A stretch of DNA of 64,000 nt from Volutella citrinella (Eukaryota; Ascomycota; Sordariomycetes; Hypocreales; Nectriaceae): assembly GCA_034401135.1 (NCBI GenBank), contig JAWZSP010000003.1, forward strand, positions 1,116,001 to 1,180,000, written 5' to 3'. The number at the start of each line of letters is the position of its first letter. The stretch's first letter is position 1. Shown here piece after piece: positions 33,501-45,299 of this stretch. The position numbers and the translations under genes were made by a program. The notes beneath the pieces are model-generated. The model did no database searches. It saw nothing but the letters and a program-made list of their open reading frames with translations, and was not told the origin of the DNA.

Positions 33501-34205
33501 CCCTTTGACGGCTTGGGCTCGCCCTCCACCCCCCTCAAGCCCAAGCCAAGGGAAAAAGCCTGAGGTGTCCTCGTAATCAACCATCGGTAGCGCCCATGAC
33601 CCAAGAGCTGCGTACATACTTTAATCAAGCCCGTCCCGCATCTGCTCGTGTCCCAGTTCCTGATCCCTCCCAAGAATTCATCGACCGACCTGTACACCAG
33701 CGACGACCTACAGACGAACAACTTGACGACACGAACACTGCTCGTTCCTAATAATAACCCATCGGCATAATCCTGCTGATCGTCGACCTCGCATCCATCC
33801 CAGCCAAGACCACGTCCAGCTCTCGCCCACTGCCCTGCTGCTTAGCACCTGTCAGTGCGTGCTGCTCCAACTGATTGCGGTTCACAGCCCCCAAACAGCA
33901 CACCCACGGCCCTGCTACCGCTCTTCCACTGCGGCCTGCTACTACCAGTTTACGACAGTGCAGCCCTCGCCCTGCACCTAACCAACCACACTAAGCCTCA
34001 GCCACCTTGGGACCCGTGCGACAACTGTTCGCCCTGTTCAATTTCACCACAAGGCCACCCCGGTCCCACGCATTCGCCCGCATCCGTCTCTGCACCCTCC
34101 TCATCTCTAAAGCCGCACCCCTCCCCCCCGGCCCCATATCAGGGACCCCCCTCCAATCCCAGCAACACACAGGTCAAGGCAGAAGCCTTCATATATAACA
34201 TCGCC
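24518..34205. other. Gene-poor region, about 9.7 kb
   Basis: Neither strand shows a recognisable domain, a signal peptide with follow-on exon, or frame-joined exons. Open frames of up to about 170 codons overlap on several frames and have no consistent codon bias; they are expected by chance in GC-rich DNA. The sequence is not AT-rich or obviously mutated by repeat-induced point mutation. Short low-complexity features include a C12-13 run near 27657, AAGGC/GGGCAA repeats near 30735-30780 and GGCAGG repeats near 31045. A minus-strand frame at 29335-29595 is the least random. The last about 600 bp (33600-34205) are strongly CT/CA-rich, like a long 5' leader of the next gene. Confidence 0.5.
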
Positions 34206-34487
34206 ATGTCCTCCTCCAAGCGCTCCTCCTCAAGCCAACCCTACCGCTCATCTTCGTCCGCGTCCGACTCAGACATCTCCTCCGACTCATCCTCTTCCAC
34301 CGGATACAGATACAGCATGGACTCAGTACAACTCCCCATCGCCTCGGTTGAGGTGCTCCGGTGCATGCGATGCGCCCGCTCCGTCGAGGCAACCTCAACA
34401 GACGACGCCAGCGCCATGGGCATGGTCCGCATCGCCCACAACCTCTACTACTGCGAACGCTGTGCCAAGATGGTCGGGTACAAGTAA
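34206..34487 (+). CDS. Serine-rich zinc-ribbon-like protein, 93 aa
   Basis: The ATG at 34206 is the only ATG in a frame that otherwise runs upstream through leader-like DNA. Residues 1-37 are almost entirely Ser/Arg/Asp. Residues 48-93 form a compact domain with CMRC at 53-56 and CERC at 83-86. The spacing is 26 residues between CxxC pairs, ending KMVGYK, the classic layout of a zinc ribbon. No signal peptide or membrane helix is visible. I know no named family. The paired CxxC and the well-defined end make it a credible gene; zinc binding is inferred. A CATATATAAC motif lies only 15 bp before the ATG, too close to be its TATA box, so the transcript starts further upstream. It stands alone in about 17 kb of apparently non-coding DNA. 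Confidence 0.75.
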   Translation: MSSSKRSSSSQPYRSSSSASDSDISSDSSSSTGYRYSMDSVQLPIASVEVLRCMRCARSVEATSTDDASAMGMVRIAHNLYYCERCAKMVGYK

Positions 34488-37400
34488 ATGAGGCGGCCCC
34501 GGCGGCCCTCATCGACGCCTGCTTGCCCTCTTGGCATCAAGGCGCCTTGACGAAGACCAAATCACACCTGGAAAAGCATCTTGCGGGCGGCACCAGCCGC
34601 AATGCAGACGCCAACCACAACATTTGATGGAAAAGGGCTTCTGGACCATCAACACCCACCAAACACCAATGCCTCTCCGGCAAAGATTGGGCCACGGGCG
34701 CAAAAAGAGCAAGCACAGCCCCGCGCAGCACCCGACCGGCCGCCTGTCGCCCCCAACCACCACCACCACACTGATGGGCGACTAAAAGGAAGGAATCTAG
34801 CCTCTGGAGCAACTGTCGGAAATCATCTGTCTAGGCACAGATGATCCGACCACCACACCCGGATAGGACTGGCAAAAAGCAGCCCCCTGGCTCGGACCCG
34901 TCCTGTCACTTGCAGCTGCACAACCGCCTCACCTAAGCCGCTCGACGCTACCTACCCATGCAACGTTCTCCCGCCCTTCGAGAAGAACACGCAGGGCCGT
35001 CGGCTTCGGCTTTGGCTCCCTTTCTTACCATTCGCCCCTCGGCTCTAGCTGGCCTCCGGCAATCAGGCATGCTCTCTTTCAGGGAGCCCACCTGTATGGA
35101 ATCAGTCTCCAGACGAGGTCCGGTCATCCCGATGACCAGCAGCCATCACCACACGAACACATGTTACCACCACCACGCAACTCCCCCTTTTGCTTCACCC
35201 TTTGGCGCCTTCAAACATTTAATGATGTGCCCAAATCAACCTAGCGATTTGGACCTTTTCGGCATTACTCACGACACTATATACCCCCCTTGAATTTTAT
35301 TTCTTTTCATTTTTTAACTCGGATACCGGATAGACTTGGGAACAACATTTGTATTATGGGAATCAGATCATGTATCTTTACTTCGATGGCGTTCACGCCG
35401 TGGCTGTCACACGCGCAACCGCCTAATGGGCCTGGCGCCCTGGGCTCTGGAGAAAAGAGACGAGTGGAAGAGGAATCAGACATAACAAACTTGACCCAAA
35501 AAATTCACAAACACAATTTCTAAACAAACTCCTTTCTGTGCGTCTTCCTGTGAAATGTGATTGCCGTCTCATGACTCTCGCCAGAGCACCACGGCCCTCG
35601 TAAGGCCCGTACTAGTGTAGAAGCGCCATGCATTCCTCCAGGCCTCTATCGGTCCGTTCCCCAAAGCCCGCCCGCCCCCGTCCGTCCTCCCCCGGCCCGG
35701 CGCAATGCGAAACTGCGGCCCTAATTCCCATCAAACTCGTTAGCGCTACAGAGTGATTGCTGCTTATTTGCCCGCCTCGGCCCTGCGAGCCCAGCGCCCG
35801 ACCCATGGCGGCCGTGGGAACGGGCTACAGGTTACGGGCTACCCAAAGGTACCTACTATACAGAAGAGGCGAGGGCCGGCGCTCGCTGCGACTGAGCACC
35901 TCAAAGGCATCATCGCGCAGTGCCTGCATTTCGGGCCAGGGTTCAGGGGACTCCTCACCCCCCCGTCCCGCCCGCCGCGATGACGAAGGCGTACATGGCG
36001 CTTGACGCAGTCCCCAGACAGGAGGCAGGTAGCCAACAAGGCAGCCGGACGAGTTAGCCAGTCAGGTTCCGCCGTGGACATCAACAGGCGGCCAGATACA
36101 TGTACCCAGCCGACGGACAGGGGGCGTGCCGCGCAGACCGGGCCTTGGCTCTGTGACTCTGTCGGCGGCTGGCCGCGTACGTTTGCGTGAGGACTGAGGA
36201 GCACAAGATTGTCGGGCGATGGCCTGCTGGATCGCATTGAGCGGTAACTGACTGCGTAGGGCGAGCGACAGGCTTGGCCCGGTAGCCAATGCACCGCCCT
36301 GCCACTTTGTAGTTTGCTTTCTCTTCTTGGGCTTGCTCGCCGTCCGCTCCACTTGACTTGGCTGTGGGGATATTTACTTGGCCGCCTTCCTTGAAGAAGA
36401 AGGAAAATATGCCTCCACTGTTTGCTAACGTACGTACGTACTGGCATCGCAGGGCTGGCGTAGTCCTTCTGTGACCGGTGCTAGCTAGGGCAGCATGCTG
36501 CAAGCCGTGACGGGTTGCAGCAGACATGATTGCGGCATGCAGCCGCTGACGTCGCCCATGTCCCCCCACCATAGCCTCCATACTCCTGCACAGACGGTGG
36601 GAAAAAAAAGAAGAATGGAAAAAAAATATTAGCTTAAGCGAGCTCTTTCCCTTGTCGCTTGACCGGGGGTGGGGGGATGCCGAAGCTGACGCGAACAATC
36701 CGAGGGCGATATCTCGTATAATGGAGTCACATGCCCTGCTCGCTTTCGTTATCGTTGTGCTAATCACTCACTTAGAGACGTAGCTGCTGCCCAGGTAGCT
36801 CGCCGACAACGCCGTCGCGCCAAAGCAACCAATCCACCACCGCCCAACGCTCTCCGATCAGCATTCCCGGACGCCATCAGATAGCCAGCCAGCATGATGG
36901 AGCTATTGGTCACGCCGTGATGGTGGCTGACTACAATGCTGCCCTGGCTGCTGTCGCTTTGACGCATTCACGACTAAGCTGCCAGCTTCACAAAGTTCCC
37001 CAGCGCGCCATGCCGCATCTGCTAATGGTTCGCCGACTAGGGGCGGGCCTTCTATTCCCTTGCAGTGCCCTTCCTTTACCTCTTCTTGGTATGGGCGTTT
37101 TGCCTTTGTGGAAAAATTGCATGTCCCATCCGCGCTCTTGGGCTTTTCCCCATCCATCCTGGACCGTGTAAGCCGCTCCAGGGATCAGCTTTGTTGTTGG
37201 CATTGCGAAGCAGCTCCACTTGGAACTGCTTTTTTTTTTCTTTCCCATTGCTTCAGTCCCTATTCGTCAAGGCCCCCGAAGTCACCCATCCGTGGGTGGA
37301 TCTCGGTCTGCCTTACAGCATCTGTTAGTCTCGACTGGAAACCAAGTCCCGGCTGAGGCTTGTCCCCGGTTTCGCATTCCTCGCCTGTTAGGCTGCGTCT

Positions 37401-39639
37401 GTTATATGCGCGCATCATAGCCTTACCCTACTGGGAATGGCATCATGCCGTGCCCGCATGAAAAACAAAGGCAAAAAAAAGTAGGGTATCCGCTTTAGAG
37501 GTTGGAGAAAGGGGCATGGGGATAGCATTGAGACCCTACCTCGGACATGGTCCCTTGGGAATGCAGAAATTGCTGCTGGTTGACAAACAGGCGCATATAG
37601 CGACATGGTTTTGCGTGAGGCTGCGAGGTCACACTACGGGCAGCTCGGCCGGGCCAAGGCCGTGTGGTCCGTCTATGCCGTAACCACGACGAATGCAACT
37701 GCGACTCTGCAGGATGGGGACGGGAAGTCGAAAATGCAACACCGCAACGGCACGACGGCGAAAGCAGAGAGCATTCGGGACGTAACGCCATCAACCACCC
37801 TAGTATGCCGCCGAGGGAACCCGTGATGCAAGCCCTCAAGCCCTCGCCTCGCTAACAAACACCGAGGGATGCGCAATAATTGCTGAATCAGTCACCCGTC
37901 AGATCACCTCAGCTCGTCGTCCGTCCCGTCCCTGCCGCCGACCCCTTCGAGAGTCGAGACAGCAAACAGACGGACCTGGCGATGCAACGCTGGGGCACAT
38001 GCCGCCACTGCTCTCGCGAACCTATGACTGACGGGCTGGGCGCCAAGTCGCGCTGGGCTTCGGTGCGCCATCGTGAATGAAATCCCATGTCGACAGAGAT
38101 GGGCCGAGACAGTCTTTCCCATGCCAGCGCAGCCGAAGCCTACGGCGCCAATGGCATCGAGGACCGCACGCTAGGTCGCCCGCCCCGAAACCAAAGGCAA
38201 TAATAAGCTTGCTCCAATGTCTCTCATCATGCCAACGCCGGATCCCAAGGCGGCCTAGCAGAGTCACGCAGGTCCGGCTAGCACGCAGTAAACAACGCAC
38301 AGCAGAGTCATCATAGTGCTACGTGCAGGGAGGGCTTTGATGGCCCAATCCCGCGATGTCCTGGCGTCCCGGTCGGTAGCCCGTTACTGGCTGCGGCGTG
38401 TCCAGATTCTCAGATCATGTTGTCTGTCAGCCTCCACCGACAGCAAAAGAGGCTTGGGGTTGATTGTCCTGGTCGCTCGCTGCCCCACCGTGCTGTAGCC
38501 TGTTGCCCTACGGCCCCTTGCCCTGTCGTGAATCGTCATACGGGGGCACTTGATCACCAGGCCCTGGACGAGGAAGAGCGCGCGCGCGTCTGGAGGTGAA
38601 TGGGCCCAACTAACTCGCAACAAACAAGCCCACACATCGTTGGCCGGCCCTATGGGAGTCCTTCTCGTGTTGGCGGCGTCTATCTGTACATGCAGTTGTT
38701 TCATATCGTTCCTCGTGACGGCCCGACAAAGGGTCTTTGATCTGCGAATCGCACGCCCATGCTGGTCTGAGCATCTGTCCGGCTTCCCCCGAGTAGGCCC
38801 CAGGCACAGCCGAGCCTCAAAGTACGCACGCCTTTGTTGCGATCCAGTAAGTAATGACAACAGGCCGTTGGTGACGGTGACCGTGCCGCCAGACGACGTC
38901 GACTTGGGGGCTGCGCCGTTGTCCATTTCGGCCTTGTCTCCCCGTGCTGTCGAATTATTTTGCCACCCCCCTGCAAGCATCAGAAGGCCAGGAAGCAGAA
39001 CTCGGTTGCTGAAAATAGCCCAGGTCCCCTTCGCCCCCCCCAAGCCGTCTGGGGTTGTAGCTTGGCCTAGGCGGGATGACGGCTAGTCTCAGAAACGGCA
39101 GCTGAAGCAGGCAAGTCCGGCGGGCCAGGACCCCGTCCGTCGAATGAGGACGACCGGAGCAGAGACCGGCATTCGACCAGAACTTGGGAAGCCAACCACC
39201 GGCTTTGGGGGGAGGGGGCGCCATGGAGACCAGCAAGACCAGCTCATCTGCAGATACGAAAGACTCGGGCGGCGGTGTCGGTCAATATTAGGGCGGCCCA
39301 TCCAGGTGTCGTCCCCATTAGCATAACCAAGGCAAACGGAATACATCCCGTGGATGGAACCAGTTGTGTAAAGGATGGCGTCCACCGAAAGCACCGGGCC
39401 AAGCGCACTTTCGGGCTGACGGCGGCGGAGGCGGCGGCGGAGGTGAGGCCGGGGGATGAATGGCAAGCCGCACCGTGATGGCACCGACGGCTGGGCCTGC
39501 TGTCACAATACCGCTGAATTGGCGAGCTGGACCGCCGTCGTTGGAACTGCCCATTGGATGGTCCCCGAGCCGGGGGCGCAGGCGGCGCTGCGTACGGACC
39601 GAGGTGAGGAGGTGGAAATACAGGGGCTCGCCTGGGTGG

Positions 39640-39711
39640 CGCTGGAGCTCAGTACCGGTAGTAGCTGGAGCTCAGCAGCTGTTGTGCGGTAGCAGAGCAG
39701 CTGCTGAGCTG
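39640..39711. repeat. Direct repeat plus 13-bp stem-loop
   Basis: GCTGGAGCTCAG occurs twice about 20 bp apart. The second copy continues into a perfect 13-bp inverted repeat (arms 39669-39681 and 39698-39710) with a 16-nt loop, built from CAGCTG units. Confidence 0.6.
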
Positions 39712-40201
39712 CGTGTCTCTCGTTTCGTCGATTGAGGCTTGCACCAAGTACAGGCAGCCCCGGCTGTTGGCTCATGGATGCTTCGGCTCGCCGACAAGGG
39801 ACGAAGGGCGGAGCTGAGGGGATGGGGCGTGTGTGCGTTTTGCGAATATCGTCTGGCGTCCGGGCCGTCAAACATGTCAGTCTGCCCGTCCCCGTTCCGT
39901 CTCGCCGTTTTGCCCACAGAGGCGGTGTATTGAACCCAAGCCGTCCGCGCAGGTGCCATCAAGCTTTGATTAACCTCACGCGCAAGCTCATTCCCGGGAC
40001 TCCTGCCCCGGAACTCTATTTCGGCATCACGGTTACATCTGGCATGTGGCAGTGATGGTGTCAGCGTCGTGCTTGTCACATCGCGTTTAAGCCTTGCCCG
40101 TAAGGGGACCAGACCCTTTGAGCATTCCTGAACCCTGCGTGCTGCTGTGGCGGAGCGCATCTTGACACCTGAAGAGGCTCTGACCGTAACGACTAACCCA
40201 A

Positions 40202-40234
40202 CCCGTCCCGTCCCATCCCATCCCATCCCATCCA
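40202..40234. repeat. CCCAT/CCCGT pentamer microsatellite
   Basis: About six tandem pentamers. Related pentamer runs occur at 51836-51856 (opposite orientation) and 52188-52207. Confidence 0.6.
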
Positions 40235-41972
40235 TCTCATACCACACGCGACACGCCGTTGCAGCCAGAGTCTGTTCTGAGGAATGGTCCCGTCTGTTTC
40301 GCTGGGCCGATGCCCGTGCGATCTGGTGGTACGGTATTCCATGCATGGCGATGTCATATCGGCGATCCTATGGCACGGAGGGCATATTAGAATAGACACC
40401 GCTCCAGGCTAATGGCCCTATTTAGCTCGTTCCCAGGCTAGCTGTCCGGGTGGGAACACTAGCTCCCCCCTAGCGGTTGAAATGACGTCTAAGACTCTGA
40501 GCGATGATACTCTGGCGAGCTAGGGGCCGGGCAGACGACAAATGTCCGTTTGAGGGCCGGGGAGTCTGAGGTTGTACAGTAACTCGAAGGAATTAAGCAG
40601 AGGCGACTCGAAATTAGAATTGGACACAGATCGCGGGTCCATGGGTGAGGGGAGTTCGTTCTGTCTGGACTCTCCTTGTGGAGCAGTGGAAAGGACGAGG
40701 GCGGACCAGAGCGCTGGGAAAGCGGGAGATCATCGCTATCGACACGAGATCCTCGCGCCGTAGTACATCGTGGTCTGCGTCTGGGAGGCTCGCCATTTCT
40801 CCGTCGGAGCTGCATCGTTGCAGCCGAGGCGATGCCAAAGATACCCTCGTATCGTTTCGTTCGACAACGTTCCATGTCCACCAGCTAGCAGCCCCCCTCC
40901 CCGCCTTCAAAAGTGCACCGCACCGTCTCAAGCCTGGCCGCACCGCCGCCCCGCCCTGGTCGCCTGCTGATGCGAGAAAACAAGCTTCTATTTGCATGCA
41001 TGTGTGCGCCAAATTCCGCTCGCTGGCAGCACTAATTAGCCCCCTTCGCCAGCGAACCCACACCGGGCTGGGTTCATTATTTTTGGGAATGCCCTCACCT
41101 CACCTGGGCCCACTCGAACCACGCCAACCACCCTGCTTCGTTCGTTCGTTGGCATACCACCCCTTGCCCCCTCCCAGCATTCAGTCACCATCTCCATCGC
41201 CCAACTCGGCCCTTGCCCGCTGTCGTCATCCCGCTATCCCACCGGCCGGCTGACTTCATCGTGCATCTCCCCTCTGCATCCTCCGGCCCCCGAAACATAG
41301 CGCCGTCGAGGGGATGCCCCAGTGCAGGCCGCTTGTCCCACTGTCTGCTCCGTCGCCAGCGTCGCATCTGCTGCTATTCTCACCTTTGCTAGGTATGGGT
41401 GGGCGGTGGCCCAACGGTGGTCACCGTTTGACACGGCTGCTGCGACGGTGAGGACGGCTCTAAGCAATTAACCGATCTCAGCATGGGCGTGTACGCTATA
41501 GGCCTCATCGAGTCCTCGCAAGATGAATGCCAAGGCCATGTGTGCTTTTGAGGAGGCTGAGACACAAAACTGTTGCAGGGTGAGGCGGTCAGTCAGCCTT
41601 GTCCGCTATTTCGCCGTCGGCAAGTCGAGAGGCGTGTATATACGATGCTGTTGGATCGGTGTGCACGCATGCCGTGTCTCGAATCACGATGCGCGATCTC
41701 TCGATGTCGAAAGGACACATCATGATCTGACGACGCCTGAGACACGGCTCAGTTATGCATTGAGCTTATATTCCAATCACTGACTATCGAACACGTCTGA
41801 ACGCATCACATTTGCCGCCATGCAGCCAGCCAAGCCAGCTTAAACCAACGCCAGTACTCCAGACCCCTCCAGACCCTGCTATCCCACAGCCCGACTATTA
41901 GAGGCTTGCCATTGGCCAAATCATCCGAGACATCATGTACCACGTATTCACCGTTTTGCCATTTGCCTCGTT

Positions 41973-43625
41973 TTAGCCTTCCATCTTGGTGTCCATCTCC
42001 TTGCCCAGGTTCTTGAGCAGGTAGCTCCGCTTGAAGTACTCGTTAGGGTGGACAATCGTCTCCAGCTGTGACTGCGTCATGACACCTTCGTCCTTGGCCT
42101 TGCGGATTTCGTCCTTGTGTAGATGCTCAAAAACTCTGACATATCGTTAGCCCCCCGTCCGTAGTTTAGGGTGAATTGACCAGGCTTACCGGTTACAAGC
42201 CATGTGATACTTCTGCTTCGCCTTGTCCTCGTTGATGCCCTGCATGACGGACCGATCTGATACACCCATGCCCTGTACCAACGCCGCCAGGTTCTCGGCA
42301 TCGAAGTGGCGGTATGGGCAGCCGTGAGCCTCACCGGGGCCAGGAGGATGCTCCGTCAGAATCTTTTGACAGCTGAACGGACTGTATCCGCCACCCCGTC
42401 GGTTCGAATCTCCGCCAACGTCACCATACACGTGTCGCACATTGTACCTGTATTCCTTGTTGAAGGTGTCGTCCGTCACTTTGTGGAATCCTGTTCGCCA
42501 AAAGACGAGGCATTCTTCCAGGTTGAGACCAATACCCTTGAGGAAAAGAGTATATTGCAGTCGGCCGTAATGCTTGAGGTGAGCATCGCGACGAAGCGAG
42601 CGGTGCAGGTGTGACATGCACGCAGGAAAGTGTTGTGAAAGGTTGTCGATGTTGGCAGCCGTGATTTGCGCCCCGGGAGGTGCTGTCGTGTTTGACATAT
42701 AGGAGGAGTCAGGAGTAATAAAGTTCTTGGAGAGGTGGTTTAAGATCGGCGTGAGTCGGTCATCCTCGTCGAGTCGGGGCAACGCTCGGGCAGTGAGCTG
42801 CAACATAGTTAGCAGTTGCCAAAAGAATCTGGTCATGAACGAACCTCGAGCTGTCGCTCCAGGCGCGACGTAAACTCGGCCACGATTACACTTGATTGCT
42901 CTCGGCCGGGCATGAACGCCTTGCCCTCCTTCATGAAGACTCGTCGGCTTTCGACCAGGTCGGGGACACGCATCCAGTCGACCTTGAACCAGGCCTCGTC
43001 CTCGTTTCCCGCCTTTCTTGGGGGGCTCACGGCAGCCAGCTCGGCGGCATACATCCTCTTCTCGTCCTCAGACACTGTCTCTAGCCAGTCCAGGTTCAGG
43101 TTCGATGCAAAGGCCAGCCTCTCTGAATGGTCGTCGCTGTTGAATCTCAGACGGAAGAGCATCGTCTCAACACGCGTGAATCGTCGTCGCAGGTCCTCGG
43201 TGGATGCAAAGGCTAAGCGCAGGATGAAGTGGCTGTAATGGTCCTTCTGGCGTTGAGCGAAGAGTTTGGAGGATCCCGATGTGTTTGAATCGAGCGGCAA
43301 ATACTTCTTGAGGATGGGCTCCATGTGGGTTGCAGTTTCGGCAGGGGACTTGTTGCGAAACGAGCAAGCCTCGAGTTCGGCGAGAACTACTGGATGTTAG
43401 CCGCCAGACTGTGGCCAGATACGCATGAGTCTTGCCTCGGAGGCGATCAATCGCCCATTGCTCAAATTGCTCGAGCGTGATGTCCGCGGTTGGCGCATCA
43501 GTGTAAAAGTTGAGCCGGGTTGGGTACTCGGCCTCTTTGTACTGCGGTGTGGCCCACTGCTTCTTTCGGTGGTCGACGACGTATCGCCGCTTCGGATCGA
43601 TGCGGTTGAAGTCCTGTCGCAGCAT
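41973..43625 (-). CDS. PRI2: DNA primase large subunit (p58/PriL), 500 aa
   Basis: Four exons: 43625-43436, 43386-42845, 42797-42190 and 42135-41973. Introns are 49, 47 and 54 nt; the first has a GC donor (GAG|GCAAGA). The start MLRQDFNRIDPKRR, then YPTRLNFYTDAPTADITLEQFEQWAIDRLRVL, is the typical p58 N-terminus. The C-terminal iron-sulfur domain is complete: FPACMSHLHRSLRRDAHLKH, GRLQYTLFLKGIGLNLEECL, SPFSCQKIL, HGCPYRHF and HMACNRVF. The four cluster cysteines are about 304, 387, 404 and 445, with spacings of 83, 17 and 41 close to yeast Pri2. Together with the catalytic p48 subunit and DNA polymerase alpha it makes RNA primers in the nucleus. The frame is open upstream to another possible start, but the family start is MLRQDF. 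Single-copy essential gene; useful as an anchor for synteny. Confidence 0.96.
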
Positions 43626-44013
43626 CTTGCCGTTGCACTGTGGTCGGACTGTATGGTTCAGACTGCTGAAGGATGGAGTGTGTCGCGAAGCCTTCGGAGG
43701 CGTAAAGTGAAAGTACGAGACGCGTCTGAACGCGTTTGGTCCAAGTGTGGGGCACATCCCATTTACGCGGGGGGTGGAGAGCTGGCCAATCACAGCCAAT
43801 GAGTTGGAAGGGCCATGGACCATCCGCCCCTTCCTCAAACGGACACCGTGACGGGCCGTTTTGACCCCCCACCCCGTCTGTCATCGCATCACATGTGCTG
43901 GTTGACGATGATTACTACTTTGGCGAGCCGAAGCGCGAATCCCAAATTGAAGAGGGAGGGCTATCTTGCCTCCGATAAACTCACCGTCTCGCTTCAATCG
44001 TTCAACTCATCAC
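43626..44013. other. Divergent spacer, PRI2/F-box
   Basis: About 390 bp between the PRI2 start and the proposed first exon of the F-box gene. It holds both promoters. An ACGCG motif near 43767, resembling an MCB element of S-phase genes, lies upstream of PRI2; that link is speculative. Confidence 0.4.
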
Positions 44014-44692
44014 ATGTCACGCCAGCTCAGGGCTAGGCAGAGCCGTAGGCTTTCTGGGCCTTGTCAGTCCAAGACTCCATTCGTCATCCCACGCGAGGTC
44101 TGTCTGCCCGTCCCATGCATGCATGCATTATCACAATGGGGTGGCTGATATGGGCTGGTCGCAAGTTGTTACTGACTAGCGGTGACAGTTGCTAGCTGAG
44201 GTCAGCCACAGCCCGACCTGCCTGCTGCTCAAGCTCCCACCTGAAGTGCTCGTGCAGATCTTCAAGCACTCTGGGTTGGTTGATGGCGTCCTGCTGGCGC
44301 TCTCCTGCAAAGCTCTTTTGCACGTCGCTCAGCTTTGCAGGCTCGAGGTCCCCGATCGCAACGGCCATGCCATTCATTGGGTGCCCCGGACTGTCCGTGC
44401 GCAGAGTGAGATTCCTCGATGCGACTGCAGTCGGATAGAAGATTTGCTAAGGCGGTTTCGCCCTCGGGATGCACATGGCCGGGCCAGTCGGGCGTGGAAT
44501 CTCTGCATAGATTGCATGCAGTACCGGCCGACACGAAAGGGCTACTGGGCATTGATACTCGCAAGGACGGACACGGCTGGATGGGAGAAGGAAGAAGGCA
44601 AAGCCTGGCAGGCTGCCGTTCGCTGGTTCAGCAATGGCATCAAGGTACAATGCCCATCGTGTCGGCTCGGGGAGTGGAGGGCCGAGATATAG
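44014..44692 (+). CDS. Small F-box protein, about 195 aa
   Basis: The coding body from 44189 begins without an ATG right after an acceptor (GGTGACAG). A fitting first exon is 44014-44097 (MSRQLRARQSRRLS...), ending at a GTCTGT donor; the 91-nt intron then joins in frame. The body starts with an F-box: LLLKLPPEVLVQIFKHSG followed by LLALSCKALLHVAQL. The remainder has cysteine pairs CDCSR, CIDCMQYRP and CPSCRLGEW that could bind a metal, and an aromatic segment (KGYWALI). F-box proteins link Skp1 of SCF ubiquitin ligases to a target; no target domain such as WD or LRR is present. Many small F-box proteins with such cysteine motifs exist in these fungi. The F-box is well supported; the first exon is only the best available model. 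Confidence 0.7.
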
Positions 44693-45299
44693 GCTCGCAT
44701 GCGAGCGGATACAAGCGGCGTTGCTTACGTTGGTCCGCATCTCTTTGGAGGCAACGAGGCACTCTCGCGTCCAGGCTGCAAGTTTCAGCTCACCCCGACT
44801 GCACCTGCCAGCATTTGGGTCAGCAACCCCGCCAAACTTCTCGTCCATCCGGCAATCCTGACGAAACACGGATAGAGGCACCTTGTGATCCGATCCCTGC
44901 ACCCAGCGATACACCCCGAAAGCCGCCGACCTGCGAGTTGCGTGGGAAAAAGTCGTATTGAACCATGGGCATCCTCAGATCCTGGACGTGTCCCACTTTG
45001 CGGGTGCTGTGATGCACGGCGATTTGTGCATATAGGCGTTCGCCGCGCAAATAGGCGCACCAGGCCGCCCGGTCGTGCCCCATGATTGATTCCTAAATTC
45101 CTGCCCCTCACAGGCCTCCCCGGCCGTCGCTGCTTACGCGCCACTGGCACATCTCGACGAGCACCAACGGCTCACAATTTAATTCTTCGCAAACCTCAGT
45201 GTATAGTACAGGCAGGCTTGAGTCCTAAAAGCCTCCGACGCAAGTTCCAGCCTTGTGCGGCTGCTCCCATGGCTGTCAGCACAGCGAGACTGCGCCATC
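44693..45299 (+). other. Spacer before the ankyrin/zinc-finger gene
   Basis: About 600 bp. Frames here overlap the F-box 3' end in other frames and show no motif. It probably includes the promoter of the next gene. Confidence 0.4.

Larger units (their letters stand above)
34488..41972. other. Gene-poor region, about 7.5 kb
   Basis: No supported gene. Frames of about 180-230 codons (for example minus 36081-36767, 38384-39043 and 39672-40346; plus 40645-41253) lack motifs and overlap one another. Short structures are an ACGT run near 36428, a direct repeat and hairpin at 39640-39711, and a CCCAT/CCCGT pentamer run at 40202-40234. The stretch 40900-41300 is CT-rich. Base composition is GC-rich throughout. 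Confidence 0.5.

Noticed and set aside
36081..36767. 228-codon minus-strand frame
   Set aside because: Low-complexity and charge-rich without any domain; overlaps two other minus-strand frames of similar quality.
38384..39043. 219-codon minus-strand frame
   Set aside because: No motif; a plus-strand frame of 178 codons covers the same DNA, showing that lack of stops is compositional.
39672..40346. 224-codon minus-strand frame
   Set aside because: Runs through the repeat/hairpin and the pentamer microsatellite; no domain.
40645..41253. 202-codon plus-strand frame
   Set aside because: Composition follows the CT-rich tract; no motif, no start context.
42401..42420. GGTTCGAATC B-box-like motif
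   Set aside because: It lies inside a PRI2 exon, and no tRNA stems surround it.
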